DNA of 64,000 nt. Origin: Caulobacter soli. GTDB lineage: Bacteria > Pseudomonadota > Alphaproteobacteria > Caulobacterales > Caulobacteraceae. The stretch is taken from contig NZ_CP049199.1 of the NCBI RefSeq assembly GCF_011045195.1, forward strand, positions 620,001-684,000. Reading direction: 5' to 3'. Positions 1 to 7,998 of the stretch are shown here, one piece after another. Made by a program: the position numbers and the translations under genes. Positions within the stretch are counted from its first letter, which is position 1. Every line of letters begins with the position of its first letter. The notes beneath the pieces are model-generated. The model ran no database searches, was not told where the DNA came from, and was given only the letters and a program-made list of their open reading frames with translations.

Positions 1-459
1 CACCACCATCTGGTCGACGGCGGCCTGGACCACGCCGTCCAGCGCGCCGCGCCAGCCGGCATGGGCGGCCGCGACGATGCGGGCGACCGGATCGGCGATC
101 AGCACCGGGGCGCAGTCGGCGTGCAGGGCCCCGCAGACCACGCCCGGCGTCTTGGTGACGACCGCGTCGCCCTCGGGCCGCACGTCGCCCCACGAGCCGT
201 CGGCGACGATGGCGATGGTCGAGTGGATCTGGAAGCAGGTGTTGAGGTCTTCCGGCGCGGCCCCGAACCAGGCGGCGGCCCGGGCGCGGTTCTCGGCCAC
301 GTCGGCCGGCTCGTCCTTGCTGCCCCGACCGACGTTGAGGCTGGAATAGAGCCCGGTCGACACCCCGCCCTGGCGCGTGAAGAACGCATGCTTCACCCCG
401 GCGACGGCGGCCAGCAGCGGCGACTGGACGGTGGGAAGCTCGGGGGGCAGGTCGGTCAT
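1..459 (-). CDS. pgeF: Polyphenol oxidase / laccase-domain protein PgeF (YfiH family), 3' end cut by window edge
   Basis: The first 153 codons are present; the C-terminus lies beyond base 1. The translation starts MTDLPPELPTVQSPLL and carries the family hallmarks HADCAPVLIADP and AAAHAGWRGAL, whose Cys and His residues form the zinc/copper site. Members of the family act as purine nucleoside phosphorylase/adenosine deaminase-type enzymes and have also been described as multicopper oxidase-like and as peptidoglycan-editing factors, so the physiological role is not fixed. The ATG at 459-457 lies 2 bases after the stop of midA, so pgeF is the last visible gene of the lgt-midA-pgeF operon, an order common in alphaproteobacteria. 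Confidence 0.9.
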   Translation of the reverse strand, partial: MTDLPPELPTVQSPLLAAVAGVKHAFFTRQGGVSTGLYSSLNVGRGSKDEPADVAENRARAAAWFGAAPEDLNTCFQIHSTIAIVADGSWGDVRPEGDAVVTKTPGVVCGALHADCAPVLIADPVARIVAAAHAGWRGALDGVVQAAVDQMVV

Positions 460-461
460 GG

Positions 462-1634
462 TCAGAGGTCCTCGAAGAGCGGAGGAGACAGGTCGGGGGC
501 GGACAGGCAGGCGACCTTGAACAGTTCGCCCATCTGCGCCGCTCCGGTCAGGCGATCAAGCTGTCTGGCCAGCTTTTCGGCGTGGTCAGGGCGTGAAGCG
601 GCCAGGGCCTGGGCGCGGGCCTCGATCCCCAGGCCTTGCAGGAACGCGCCCTGGGTCAGGATGGGTCCCACGCGGGCGCCGGCCTCGGCGGCCGCGGCGG
701 CCACGGCGGGAAAGTCGGCCCAGACGGTCAGGTCGGCCTGGCCCGGCTCGGCCAGGGGCGAGACCTTGGCGTGAGCCTTGAGCGCTTGCAGGGTGTCGCC
801 CGGTCCGGGCGCGTCGCGGCCGTAGTCGATCAGCAGAGCGGCGCCGCCGTCACGGGCGACACGGTGGCCGATCTCCGCACCTAGGGCGGCCTGGGCGGGG
901 GAGGATTCCACGAGCATTCCGGGCTCCAAAGCCTCCCCCTGTGGGGGAGGTGTCGCCAAAGGCGACGGAGGGGGGAGTTGGCCAAGGTGGGTCTGCTCCC
1001 CCCACCGGCCCATTCGGGCCGCCTCCCCCACGGGGGGAGGGGCTAGGGCTTTGAGACCGAACGCCAGGTTCCCGCTGTCATCCAGTCCCACCATCCGTTC
1101 CGCCCAGCCGTTCTCCGTCCGCACGAACTGGTGCGCCGGCAGGCAGTCCAGGACCTCGTTGGCGACCAGGATCAGCGGCGCGCCGGCCGGCACGGCGTCC
1201 AGGCGGTCGGCCCAGCTCGGCGTCAGCGGCGCGCCCTCCAGCCTGGCGGCCTGGGCCGAGCGCAGCGGCGGCGACACCTCGACCAGCCACAGGTCGGCGG
1301 CGGCCAGGAAGCCGGGCAGCAACCGCGCCGCGCGCAGGATGTCGGAGATCAGCGTCCCGTCGCCGGGTCCCATCTCGACCAGCCGCACCGGCGAGGGGCG
1401 GCCCATGCGGGTCCAGGTCTCCAGGATCCACAGGCCGATCAGTTCGCCGAACATCTGGCTGACGCCGGGGGCGGTCAGGAAGTCGCCGCCTTCTCCCCCA
1501 TTCATGCCCGCGAGAGCAGGTCGGGTGGCGTAGTAGCCGTCGCGCGGGTCGTGCAGGCAGCGGGTGAAGTACTCGGCGACGCTGATCGGGCCATCCTGGG
1601 CGATCTGCGCCTTCAGGCGATCAAGCAGGCTCAT
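462..1634 (-). CDS. SAM-dependent methyltransferase, MidA/NDUFAF7 family, with an in-frame palindromic repeat
   Basis: 390 residues, class I methyltransferase of the COG1565/DUF185 family. The N-terminus (GPISVAEYFTRCLHDPRDGYY) and the SAM loop VEMGPGDGTL are typical; LLIDYG comes near residue 265. Eukaryotic NDUFAF7 methylates an arginine of complex I subunit NDUFS2, and a similar role is plausible here but is inference. It overlaps the 3' end of lgt by 14 bases, so it is probably translationally coupled. Odd feature: about 39 residues rich in Pro and Gly (around 197-235, ending PPPQGEAL) are encoded by a copy of the family A palindromic repeat at 931-1045. The frame stays open through it, so the gene should still be functional. 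Confidence 0.9.
   Translation of the reverse strand: MSLLDRLKAQIAQDGPISVAEYFTRCLHDPRDGYYATRPALAGMNGGEGGDFLTAPGVSQMFGELIGLWILETWTRMGRPSPVRLVEMGPGDGTLISDILRAARLLPGFLAAADLWLVEVSPPLRSAQAARLEGAPLTPSWADRLDAVPAGAPLILVANEVLDCLPAHQFVRTENGWAERMVGLDDSGNLAFGLKALAPPPVGEAARMGRWGEQTHLGQLPPPSPLATPPPQGEALEPGMLVESSPAQAALGAEIGHRVARDGGAALLIDYGRDAPGPGDTLQALKAHAKVSPLAEPGQADLTVWADFPAVAAAAAEAGARVGPILTQGAFLQGLGIEARAQALAASRPDHAEKLARQLDRLTGAAQMGELFKVACLSAPDLSPPLFEDL
931..1045. repeat. Family A palindromic repeat, copy 1 (inside midA)
   Basis: Two-armed palindrome. The left arm has a CCTCCCCC...GGGGGAGG hairpin followed by a GTCGCC-AAA-GGCGAC stem. The right arm has a GGCCC...GGGCC stem and a CCTCCCCC/GGGGGAGG type hairpin. 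Other copies are at 3536-3679, 17250-17382, 36113-36250 and 47275-47408. This one sits wholly inside the midA reading frame. Confidence 0.9.
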
Positions 1635-2520
1635 GGGTTTCCGTGGCGACCGGCTCGCGCAGGGCGCGCCACAGCAGCCAGATGCCGACCAGCAGCATCG
1701 GGATCGACAGGATCATCCCCATGGTCAGGCCGAACGGGAAGTCGGGCATGCCGTGGTCGGGATTGCGCACGTTCTCGAGCGAGGCGCGGAACAGGCCGTA
1801 GCAGATCAGGAAGGTCGCCACGAGCGCGCCCCGGCGTTGCAGCCATTTGAACTGGTGGGTGGCCAGACGCAGGATCAGGAACAGCACCACGCCCTCCAGC
1901 GCCGCCTCGTACAGCTGGCTGGGATGGCGCGGGTCCGGGCCGGCGGGGCAGGAGCCGCCGTTCGCGGCCTGGATCGTGCGGTTGCAGAAGATCATGCCGA
2001 ACGGATGGTCGGTGACCCGGCCCCACAGCTCGCCGTTGATGAAGTTGGCGCAGCGGCCGAAGAACAGGCCGATGGGCACGACCGGCGCGACCAGATCGCC
2101 CAGCTTCAGCATGTCGATCTTCTGCTGGCGGGCGAACAGGGCGATCGCGGCGCACACGCCCAGGAAGCCGCCATGGAACGACATGCCGCCTTCCCAGATC
2201 TTGAAGACGGTCAGCGGGTTTTCCGCCAGCCCGGCGCGCTGGCCGTCGTTCATCAGCATGTAGAACAGCACATAGCCGATCCGGCCGCCCAGGATGATGC
2301 CCAGGGTGATCCACAGCACCAGGTCGTCGATCTGCACCGAGGTGGCGGTCGGCTTCTGGCCGCCCCACAGCTTGGCGTCGCGGACCAGCCGGATCGCGTA
2401 CTGCCAGCCCAGCAGGATGCCGGCGACATAGGCCAGGGCGTACCAGCGCAGGGCCAGCGGCCCCCATTGCAGCGCCCAGGGGCCGATGTGAACGATGGGG
2501 TCGATGTCGGGGAAGATCAC
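1621..2520 (-). CDS. lgt: Prolipoprotein diacylglyceryl transferase Lgt
   Basis: 299 residues. Inner-membrane enzyme that moves diacylglycerol from phosphatidylglycerol to the lipobox cysteine of prolipoproteins, the first step of lipoprotein maturation. The sequence shows about seven hydrophobic segments and the Lgt signature FGRCANFINGELWGR, including the essential Arg and Asn/Glu. I chose the GTG at 2520-2518 (MIFPDIDPIVHIGP) because the family starts here; the upstream open frame is arginine-rich and unlike Lgt. The stop overlaps the midA start. lgt is the first gene of the minus-strand operon and is divergent from the ubiK-like gene. Confidence 0.96.
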   Translation of the reverse strand: MIFPDIDPIVHIGPWALQWGPLALRWYALAYVAGILLGWQYAIRLVRDAKLWGGQKPTATSVQIDDLVLWITLGIILGGRIGYVLFYMLMNDGQRAGLAENPLTVFKIWEGGMSFHGGFLGVCAAIALFARQQKIDMLKLGDLVAPVVPIGLFFGRCANFINGELWGRVTDHPFGMIFCNRTIQAANGGSCPAGPDPRHPSQLYEAALEGVVLFLILRLATHQFKWLQRRGALVATFLICYGLFRASLENVRNPDHGMPDFPFGLTMGMILSIPMLLVGIWLLWRALREPVATETHEPA

Positions 2521-2636
2521 GCCGCGAGCGCTCCGGACGGACAGATGGTCGCAGGCATACCGTGCTTCCTCTTCGCTTTCATCCCTCGTTTCCCATATAA
2601 GCCTCGCGACGAACCGCGCCGCGCCCTGGAATCTCG

Positions 2637-2891
2637 ATGCACAGCCAAAACCCCTTCCTCGACGAATTCGCCAAGCTGACCCAGGCCGCCATGGGCATCG
2701 CCCAGACCGCCGGCGAGGAAGCCAAGACCGCGATGCGGGCCCAGGCCGACCGCCTGGCCGCCGAGTTCGACCTGATCCGGCGCGACGATTTCGAGGCCCT
2801 GAAGGCCGAGGTGGCGGCGCTCCGCGCGGAAGTCGCCGAGCTGAAGGCCAAAAAGGCGCCCGCCAAGAAGACCGGTAACGCGGCCGAATAG
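2637..2891 (+). CDS. UbiK-like accessory factor (BMFP/DUF526 family)
   Basis: 84 residues. The first half (MHSQNPFLDEFAKLTQAAMG) is an amphipathic helix. The second half is a coiled coil with heptad Leu/Val (LKAEVAALRAEVAELKAKK) and a Lys/Ala-rich tail, the layout of the BMFP family. In enterobacteria the homologue UbiK assists the Ubi complex in ubiquinone synthesis, and a Brucella homologue has membrane-fusogenic activity in vitro. It starts 116 bases from the divergent lgt. The family is clear from length and pattern; the role in this organism is inferred. Confidence 0.85.
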   Translation: MHSQNPFLDEFAKLTQAAMGIAQTAGEEAKTAMRAQADRLAAEFDLIRRDDFEALKAEVAALRAEVAELKAKKAPAKKTGNAAE

Positions 2892-3017
2892 GCGAGTTTC
2901 GTTCCCGCTTAACGTGAACGCGGTTGTGACGACGACCGCGAAGCAGATTAGAGTCCCTCGAGTGGGTGATTTGGTCGGGTCCCACGACCCGTCTCTCCCC
3001 GGGGGCCAAAGGTTCTT

Positions 3018-3524
3018 ATGGACACCCAACCGGAAGAAGACGACGTCCTGCTGGCGATGGATCCCCTGGAGGTCGTCGAGCACGTTCTCGCGGCCGAAAA
3101 CCTGACCTTCGACCGCACCGAGGACGGCGATCTGGCCTTCGCCCTGACCGGCGACTGGAAGGATTACGAGCTGTGGTTCGCCTGGCGGCCCGAGGCCGAC
3201 TGCCTGCAGCTGTGCCTGTCGCTGGACCTGCGCGCCTCCAAGACCAAGCGCCCCGCCGCCTATGAACTGCTGTCGATGATCAACCAGCGCGTCTGGCTGG
3301 GCCATTTCGAGGTCTGGACCGACGACGGCGAGGTGGTCTTCCGCCACGCCCTGGCCCTGCCGGCCGGCGAGCGCCCGACCATGGCCCAGGCCGCCTCGAT
3401 GATCGACGCGGCCGTCGAAGCCGCCGACCGCTTCTATCCCGCCTTCGACTTCCTGCTGCATGGCGCCAAGACCCCGGACGAGGCCATGGCCGCCTGCATG
3501 TTCGAGACGGTCGGCCAGGCTTAG
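3018..3524 (+). CDS. YbjN domain-containing protein
   Basis: 168 residues, acidic and soluble, no signal peptide. The pattern DPLEVVEHVLAAENLTFDR ... WKDYELWFAWRPEADCLQLCLSLDL ... RVWLGHFEVWTDDGEVVFRH matches the alphaproteobacterial YbjN (sensory transduction regulator) family, which adopts a secretion-chaperone-like fold. No catalytic residues are evident. It is monocistronic-looking, between the ubiK-like gene and proC. The molecular function of the family is unknown. Confidence 0.85.
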   Translation: MDTQPEEDDVLLAMDPLEVVEHVLAAENLTFDRTEDGDLAFALTGDWKDYELWFAWRPEADCLQLCLSLDLRASKTKRPAAYELLSMINQRVWLGHFEVWTDDGEVVFRHALALPAGERPTMAQAASMIDAAVEAADRFYPAFDFLLHGAKTPDEAMAACMFETVGQA

Positions 3525-3535
3525 GACTGGACTTT

Positions 3536-3679
3536 CCTTCTCCCCTTGTGGGGGAAGGTGTCAGCGAAGCTGACGGATGAGGGGTCGATGAACGCGCCCG
3601 CGTTCTCCCTCGTATAGGCAGGTGCGACCTCTCATCCGACCTGCTACGCAGGCCACCTTCTCCCGCAAGGGGAGAAGGA
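3536..3679. repeat. Family A palindromic repeat, copy 2 (divergent), upstream of proC
   Basis: Begins CCTTCTCCCC and ends GGGGAGAAGG. The inner left stem GTCAGC-GAA-GCTGAC differs from the other copies but keeps pairing. Its right end supplies the purine-rich stretch just upstream of proC and may serve as the ribosome binding site. Confidence 0.8.
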
Positions 3680-3702
3680 CGATGTTTCGGGAGCCTTCTC
3701 TC

Positions 3703-4485
3703 ATGACCCCCATCCTCCTCCTCGGCGCCGGACGCATGGGCGGGGCCCTGATCGAGGGCTGGACCAAGGCGGGCGCGTTTTCCGCCGGCGACCTGATCAT
3801 CCGCGATCCGAATGTCGACGCCGCCGCCTTTCCGGGCGCGAGCGTCAATCCGCCCCTAGACGCCCTGGCCGCCGCCAAGACCGTGCTGCTGGCCGTCAAG
3901 CCGCAGATCTGGCGCGAGGCCGTGGCCGACGTCGTTCCGCACCTGGCGCCCGACGCCATCATCGTCTCGATCGCCGCCGGGGTGCGCGCGGCCGACATCT
4001 CGACCGTGTTCGGCGGCCGCGCCGTGGCTCGGGTGATGCCGACCACGGCTGTCGCCATCGGCCTGGGCACGGCCAGCCTTTACGCGGACACCGCCGAGGC
4101 GCGCGCCCGCGCTCACGCCCTGCTCGATCCGGTCGCCACAACGGTGGATCTCGACGACGAGGCGCTGATGCACGCGGCGACCGCCGTGTCGGGCTCGGCC
4201 CCGGCCTATCTCTACGCCTTCATCGAGGCGCTGGAGGCGGCGGGCGCCGGCCAGGGGCTCGACCCAGCGGCCTCGGCCAAGCTGGCCCGGGCCACGATCG
4301 TCGGCGCGGCGGCCTTGCTGGGCCAGGGCGGCGAGGAGCCGGCCGAACTGCGCAGGCAGGTGACCTCGCCCGGCGGCACCACGGCCGCGGCGCTCGGCGT
4401 GCTGATGGGCGAGAGCGGGTTCGGCGATTTGCTGCCCAAGGCGCTCGAGGCGGCGGTGAAGCGGTCGGTGGAGCTGGGGGGCTAA
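3703..4485 (+). CDS. proC: Pyrroline-5-carboxylate reductase ProC
   Basis: 260 residues. NAD(P)H-dependent reduction of 1-pyrroline-5-carboxylate to L-proline, the last step of proline synthesis, in the cytoplasm. The Rossmann glycine motif LLGAGRMGGAL is at the N-terminus. AVKPQIW, HAATAVSGSAPAYLYAFIEAL and the signature VTSPGGTTAAALGVL in the C-terminal dimerisation domain are all present. I start at ATG 3703 (MTPILLLGAGRMG). An in-frame ATG at 3682 would add seven residues and lies in the end of the family A repeat. Confidence 0.95.
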   Translation: MTPILLLGAGRMGGALIEGWTKAGAFSAGDLIIRDPNVDAAAFPGASVNPPLDALAAAKTVLLAVKPQIWREAVADVVPHLAPDAIIVSIAAGVRAADISTVFGGRAVARVMPTTAVAIGLGTASLYADTAEARARAHALLDPVATTVDLDDEALMHAATAVSGSAPAYLYAFIEALEAAGAGQGLDPAASAKLARATIVGAAALLGQGGEEPAELRRQVTSPGGTTAAALGVLMGESGFGDLLPKALEAAVKRSVELGG

Positions 4486-4546
4486 GGATTCCCCTGCGGC
4501 GCGCCAACCCTTGTCTTGCAAGGCCCGAACCGCCATTTCAGCGGGC

Positions 4547-5089
4547 ATGACCGCCGCTGAAGACATCCTCGATCGCGCCGCCGCCGCGGCCCTGTCCCTG
4601 GCCGCCGACCGGCCATGGACCCAGATCACCCTGCGCGACATCGCCCTGAAGGCCGAGATCCCGTTCGCCGAGCTCTACGCCCGGGCCGACGGCAAGGGCG
4701 CGGTGCTGAACCACCTGGCGACTCGCTTCGATCGCGCCGCCCTGGCCACCGTCTCGGCCGACGACGCCTCGACGCACGACCGCCTGTTCGACGCCGCCAT
4801 GGCCCGGATCGAGGCGATGGAGCCGCATCGCGCCGCCCTGGTGGCCATCAGCCGCTCCGAAAGCGTGGTGGTCTCGGCCCTGCGCTTTCCCCGGACGGCC
4901 CGCGCCATCCTGGAAGCCGCCGGCGTCGACGCCACGCCGGCCCGGCTGACGGCGATGTCGGCGGTCTGGGGCCGCACCCTGCAGGTCTGGCGTGATGACG
5001 AGGGCGCCCTGAACCGCACCATGGCCGAGCTGGACAAGCGCCTGAAGCAGATGACCTCGGGCCTGGAGAAGGTCGGGGCCGGTTTATAA
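4547..5089 (+). CDS. TetR family transcriptional regulator
   Basis: 180 residues from ATG 4547. The N-terminal helix-turn-helix reads WTQITLRDIALKAEIPFAELYARADGKGAVLNHL, a typical TetR pattern, followed by an all-helical ligand/dimer domain. It resembles COQ9-like TetR proteins of alphaproteobacteria. It is 61 bases downstream of proC on the same strand, so co-transcription is possible. Target genes and ligand cannot be read from the sequence. Confidence 0.82.
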   Translation: MTAAEDILDRAAAAALSLAADRPWTQITLRDIALKAEIPFAELYARADGKGAVLNHLATRFDRAALATVSADDASTHDRLFDAAMARIEAMEPHRAALVAISRSESVVVSALRFPRTARAILEAAGVDATPARLTAMSAVWGRTLQVWRDDEGALNRTMAELDKRLKQMTSGLEKVGAGL

Positions 5090-5091
5090 AT

Positions 5092-5218
5092 CCGTTCATC
5101 CCGGCGAATGCCGGGACCCAGATGGAATGGCTTTGAGGCGGACGCCAAAAGCTCTGAGCTCTTCCAATCAGCCATACCGCTAAGGGATTTGGGTCCCGGC
5201 ATTCGCCGGGATGAGCGG
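5092..5218. repeat. Family B palindromic repeat, copy 1
   Basis: Ends are the inverted repeat TCATCCCGGCGAATGCCGGG / CCCGGCATTCGCCGGGATGA, with a central part of about 65 bases. The second copy at 15041-15166 lies in the opposite orientation; by eye its centre matches the reverse complement of this one at roughly four in five positions. Confidence 0.9.
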
Positions 5219-5228
5219 TGTGAAGGAA

Positions 5229-5265
5229 CAAAAAAAGCCCGCCGGGATCGCTCCCGGCGGGCTTG
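5229..5265 (-). terminator. Intrinsic terminator of the cysteine-module gene
   Basis: Read on the minus strand, a GCCCGCCGGG / CCCGGCGGGC stem with a short loop is followed by a run of seven T. It sits 23 bases after the stop at 5288. Confidence 0.9.
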
Positions 5266-5287
5266 CTGTTTTCAGGCTTAGGCCCGA

Positions 5288-6628
5288 TCAGCCTTTGGTC
5301 GTGTTGGTCGGCAGCTTGCAGCCGCCGCCCACGCCCTTGGCCTGCAGGCACGAAAGCAGTTCGGCCGGCTTCGGCGCGGCGGTGGCCAGCGGATAGGCCA
5401 TCACCCAGCCTGGCAGGCCGTCCGAGCAGGCGACTTCGACGAAGCCCTGGGTCGGGGTCTGGCCGATGATGCGCGCGCCCGAGACGGTGCAGCTGCCCTT
5501 GCCCAGGCCCTTCAGGTCGGCGGTCAGGCGGGGGAAGGCGGCGTCCTGCTTGGTGAAGCTGCAGCGGTAGCCGTTCATTTCCGAGGTGATGCAGTCGTAG
5601 ACGGTGTTGCCGGTGGCGGTGAAGATGCCGATGCCGCCGTCCGGACGGTTGGAGCACTTCAGCTCGACGATCTCCTTGCGGGGGTCGTTGCTGGGCAGCA
5701 TGCCGTATTTCTCGACCTTGCAGTCGAAGCCGGCCTTGGTGGCCAGCTTGCTGTAGAGGCCGGCCTGTTCGGTCTGGGCCGCCACGGCGTCGCTCAGGGT
5801 GCAGCCGCCGCCGACGAAGCCGGCCTGGGCGCAGTCGATGGCCTTGGCGAAGGCGCCGGTGCTGGCGGTCTGCTGCAGCACGTAGCCCTTGCCGTCCTGG
5901 CAGGCGACTTCGAAGTAGTTGTCGGTCTTGGTGCTGAGAACGTAGCGCTTGTCCTTGATCGCGCAGTTCTTGCCCGAGGCCGCGTTCAGGGTGTCGACCA
6001 CGGCCAGTTGGCTGGCCTTGTCGGTCAGCTTGCAGCTGACATTGCCGCCGTCTTCATACAGCAGGCAGCTGTTGGCGGTGACTTCCTGGTCCAGGGTGAC
6101 CGGGCTGGCGGTCTGGACGATGTAGCCGACGCCGCCCTTACAGGCGACTTCGAAATAGGCGTTCTTGGCGCCGGCGCCGATGGCGCGGGCGTTTTCGATG
6201 TCGCACTTGGTGTTGGCCTTGGCCAGGTACGGCGCGAGGCCGGCCTTGGGATCGGCGTTGCCGGGCAGGACGCAGGCCAGGGCGCTGGGCTTGCCGTCGG
6301 CGCCGACCTGGGCGGTTTCCAGGCAGCTATAGGCCTGCGGCGCGGCGTCCTTCTTGGCCAGCAAGGCGAAGCCCAGGCCTTGCTGACAGGCGACTTCGTA
6401 ATAGTCGGTCGAGGTCTTCTTGTCCGAACCGATCAGGCGCGCGTCCGAGACGGTGCACGAAATGCCCGCGGCCTTGGCGACGTCGGGCGCGGCCTTCATG
6501 CCGGCCTCGCGGGCCTTGGCGTCGACGGCGGCCGGCTTTTCCTTTTCCTTCGCCGCCGAGATCACGGTGGCCGGAATAAGCGCGGCGAGCGCGAGGGCGG
6601 CCGTCAAGCCGATCGCGATAGGCCTCAT
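5288..6628 (-). CDS. Secreted cysteine-rich protein with five repeated four-Cys modules
   Basis: 446 residues from ATG 6628, preceded by AGGAG. The signal peptide is MRPIAIGLTAALALAALIPA. After a Lys/Ala-rich linker come five modules of about 75-85 residues, starting near residues 53, 138, 218, 300 and 375. Each has the pattern C-x-V/I ... ARxIG ... Y-F/Y-E-V-A-C-xx-G-x-G-Y/F ... C ... C, hence four cysteines, which suggests two disulfides per module in the periplasm or outside. A two-module relative is encoded at 29581-30279. I do not recognise the family or its function. The gene has its own terminator and no obvious operon partner. Confidence 0.8.
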   Translation of the reverse strand: MRPIAIGLTAALALAALIPATVISAAKEKEKPAAVDAKAREAGMKAAPDVAKAAGISCTVSDARLIGSDKKTSTDYYEVACQQGLGFALLAKKDAAPQAYSCLETAQVGADGKPSALACVLPGNADPKAGLAPYLAKANTKCDIENARAIGAGAKNAYFEVACKGGVGYIVQTASPVTLDQEVTANSCLLYEDGGNVSCKLTDKASQLAVVDTLNAASGKNCAIKDKRYVLSTKTDNYFEVACQDGKGYVLQQTASTGAFAKAIDCAQAGFVGGGCTLSDAVAAQTEQAGLYSKLATKAGFDCKVEKYGMLPSNDPRKEIVELKCSNRPDGGIGIFTATGNTVYDCITSEMNGYRCSFTKQDAAFPRLTADLKGLGKGSCTVSGARIIGQTPTQGFVEVACSDGLPGWVMAYPLATAAPKPAELLSCLQAKGVGGGCKLPTNTTKG

Positions 6629-6769
6629 GGGTAGGTCTCCTGGGGGTAAATTCCTCGCGGCGGACTTAAGGCCCGCTTGCATCAAGGGTCAAGATGTCGT
6701 CCGACAGGGGCGCAATCATGACGGCAGGCGGGATCGAGCCAAGTCGCCGAGTGGGACGGAGGGCGCGAC

Positions 6770-7867
6770 ATGCGCGACGGGATCGAGGACAGCGCCAGGG
6801 AAGGCGCCGGCGGAGACAGCGCCGAGCCGCGCCGCCCGCGTCTGGTCTATCCGTTCGAGACCGCTCCCGAAGCCGGATCGGGCCAGGCCGTCGAGGTCGC
6901 GCCCGGCGTGCTGTGGCTGCGCCAGCCCCTGGACGGGTCGCTGGGCTTCATCAATGTCTGGGCCATCGCCGACGACGAGGGCTGGGCGGTGGTCGACACC
7001 GGCGTGCAGACCAAGGAGACCGCCCAGGCCTGGCGGGCGGCGTTCGCCGGCGCGCTGCAAGGTCGGCCGATCACCCGGATGATCGTCACCCATCTTCACC
7101 CCGACCATGTCGGGCTCGCTGGGTGGATTGCACGCAAGTTCGGCGCGCGGCTGTGGATGACGCGGCTGGAGTATTTCCAGTGCCGGATGCTGGTGGCCGA
7201 CACGGGCCGCGAAGCGCCCGAGGACGGGGTGCAGTTCTTCCACGCCGCCGGCTGGGACGAGGAAGGGATCGACGGCTACAAGGCCAAGTTCGGCGGCTTC
7301 GGCAAGGCGATCTACCAGCTGCCCGACAGCTATCGCCGGATGACCGACGGCGAAGTCTTCCGGATCGGCGACCACGACTGGCGCGTGGTGACGGGGCAAG
7401 GCCATTCGCCCGACCACGCCTGCCTGTGGTGCCAGGACCTGGGCCTGCTGATCTCGGGCGACCAGGTGCTGCCCCGGATCTCGTCCAACGTCTCGGTGTT
7501 TCCCACCGAGCCGGACGCCGATCCGCTGACCGACTGGCTGACCTCGCTGGCCAAGGTCAAGGCGACGGTGCCGGACGAGGTGCTGGTCCTGCCGGCCCAC
7601 AACGACCCATTCCATGGGCTGCACGCCCGTATCGACGGCCTGATCTCGGGGCATGAACGCGCCATGGCCCGCCTGGCCGGCAAGCTGGCCGAGCCCAAGC
7701 GCGTGGTCGACGTGTTCGGCGCCCTGTTCGCCCGCCCGATTGGACCCGACTTGCTGGGCATGGCCACCGGCGAGGCCCTGGCGCACCTGAATTGCCTGAT
7801 CGGCCGGGGGCTGGCGACCCGTGAGGCGGATGCGGACGGGGTGAACTGGTATCGGGCCGCGGGCTGA
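6770..7867 (+). CDS. MBL-fold metallo-hydrolase
   Basis: 365 residues. The metal-binding motif THLHPDHVG (His108, His110, Asp112, His113) is followed by GQGHSPDHACLW and LISGDQVLPRISSN, and by a further metal-ligand His in LPAHNDPF. This is a metallo-beta-lactamase-fold hydrolase with two metal ions. A C-terminal winged-helix-like segment after residue 290 is typical of the LACTB2/glyoxalase II-like branch. The start is supported by GGAGGG 6-11 bases upstream. The natural substrate (thioester, lactone or other) cannot be decided. It is divergent from the cysteine-module gene. Confidence 0.85.
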   Translation: MRDGIEDSAREGAGGDSAEPRRPRLVYPFETAPEAGSGQAVEVAPGVLWLRQPLDGSLGFINVWAIADDEGWAVVDTGVQTKETAQAWRAAFAGALQGRPITRMIVTHLHPDHVGLAGWIARKFGARLWMTRLEYFQCRMLVADTGREAPEDGVQFFHAAGWDEEGIDGYKAKFGGFGKAIYQLPDSYRRMTDGEVFRIGDHDWRVVTGQGHSPDHACLWCQDLGLLISGDQVLPRISSNVSVFPTEPDADPLTDWLTSLAKVKATVPDEVLVLPAHNDPFHGLHARIDGLISGHERAMARLAGKLAEPKRVVDVFGALFARPIGPDLLGMATGEALAHLNCLIGRGLATREADADGVNWYRAAG

Positions 7868-7917
7868 GCGAGGTCCCTGCGCGTAATTGCCGGATTACGG
7901 CGATTTCACGGGCATCC

Positions 7918-7932
7918 TTAAGCTGGACTTTA
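7918..7932. promoter_or_regulatory. Candidate CtrA box upstream of the chemoreceptor gene
   Basis: TTAA-N7-TTTA, one mismatch from the CtrA consensus TTAA-N7-TTAA, 66 bases before the GTG of the chemoreceptor. Many chemotaxis and motility genes in Caulobacter are under CtrA control. This is a motif match only. Confidence 0.45.
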
Positions 7933-7998
7933 CGGGTCTGGGCGATTTTGCGTCCGCATCCGCCGCGGTGGCGGAACGACAGTTGGTAGAGCGCCCCC

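Noticed and set aside
7970..7998. tRNA-like sequence (CAGTTGGTAGAGCGC) before the chemoreceptor gene
   Set aside because: It matches a D-loop consensus, but the D-stem does not pair and no anticodon arm, T arm or acceptor follows; the chemoreceptor frame begins directly after it.
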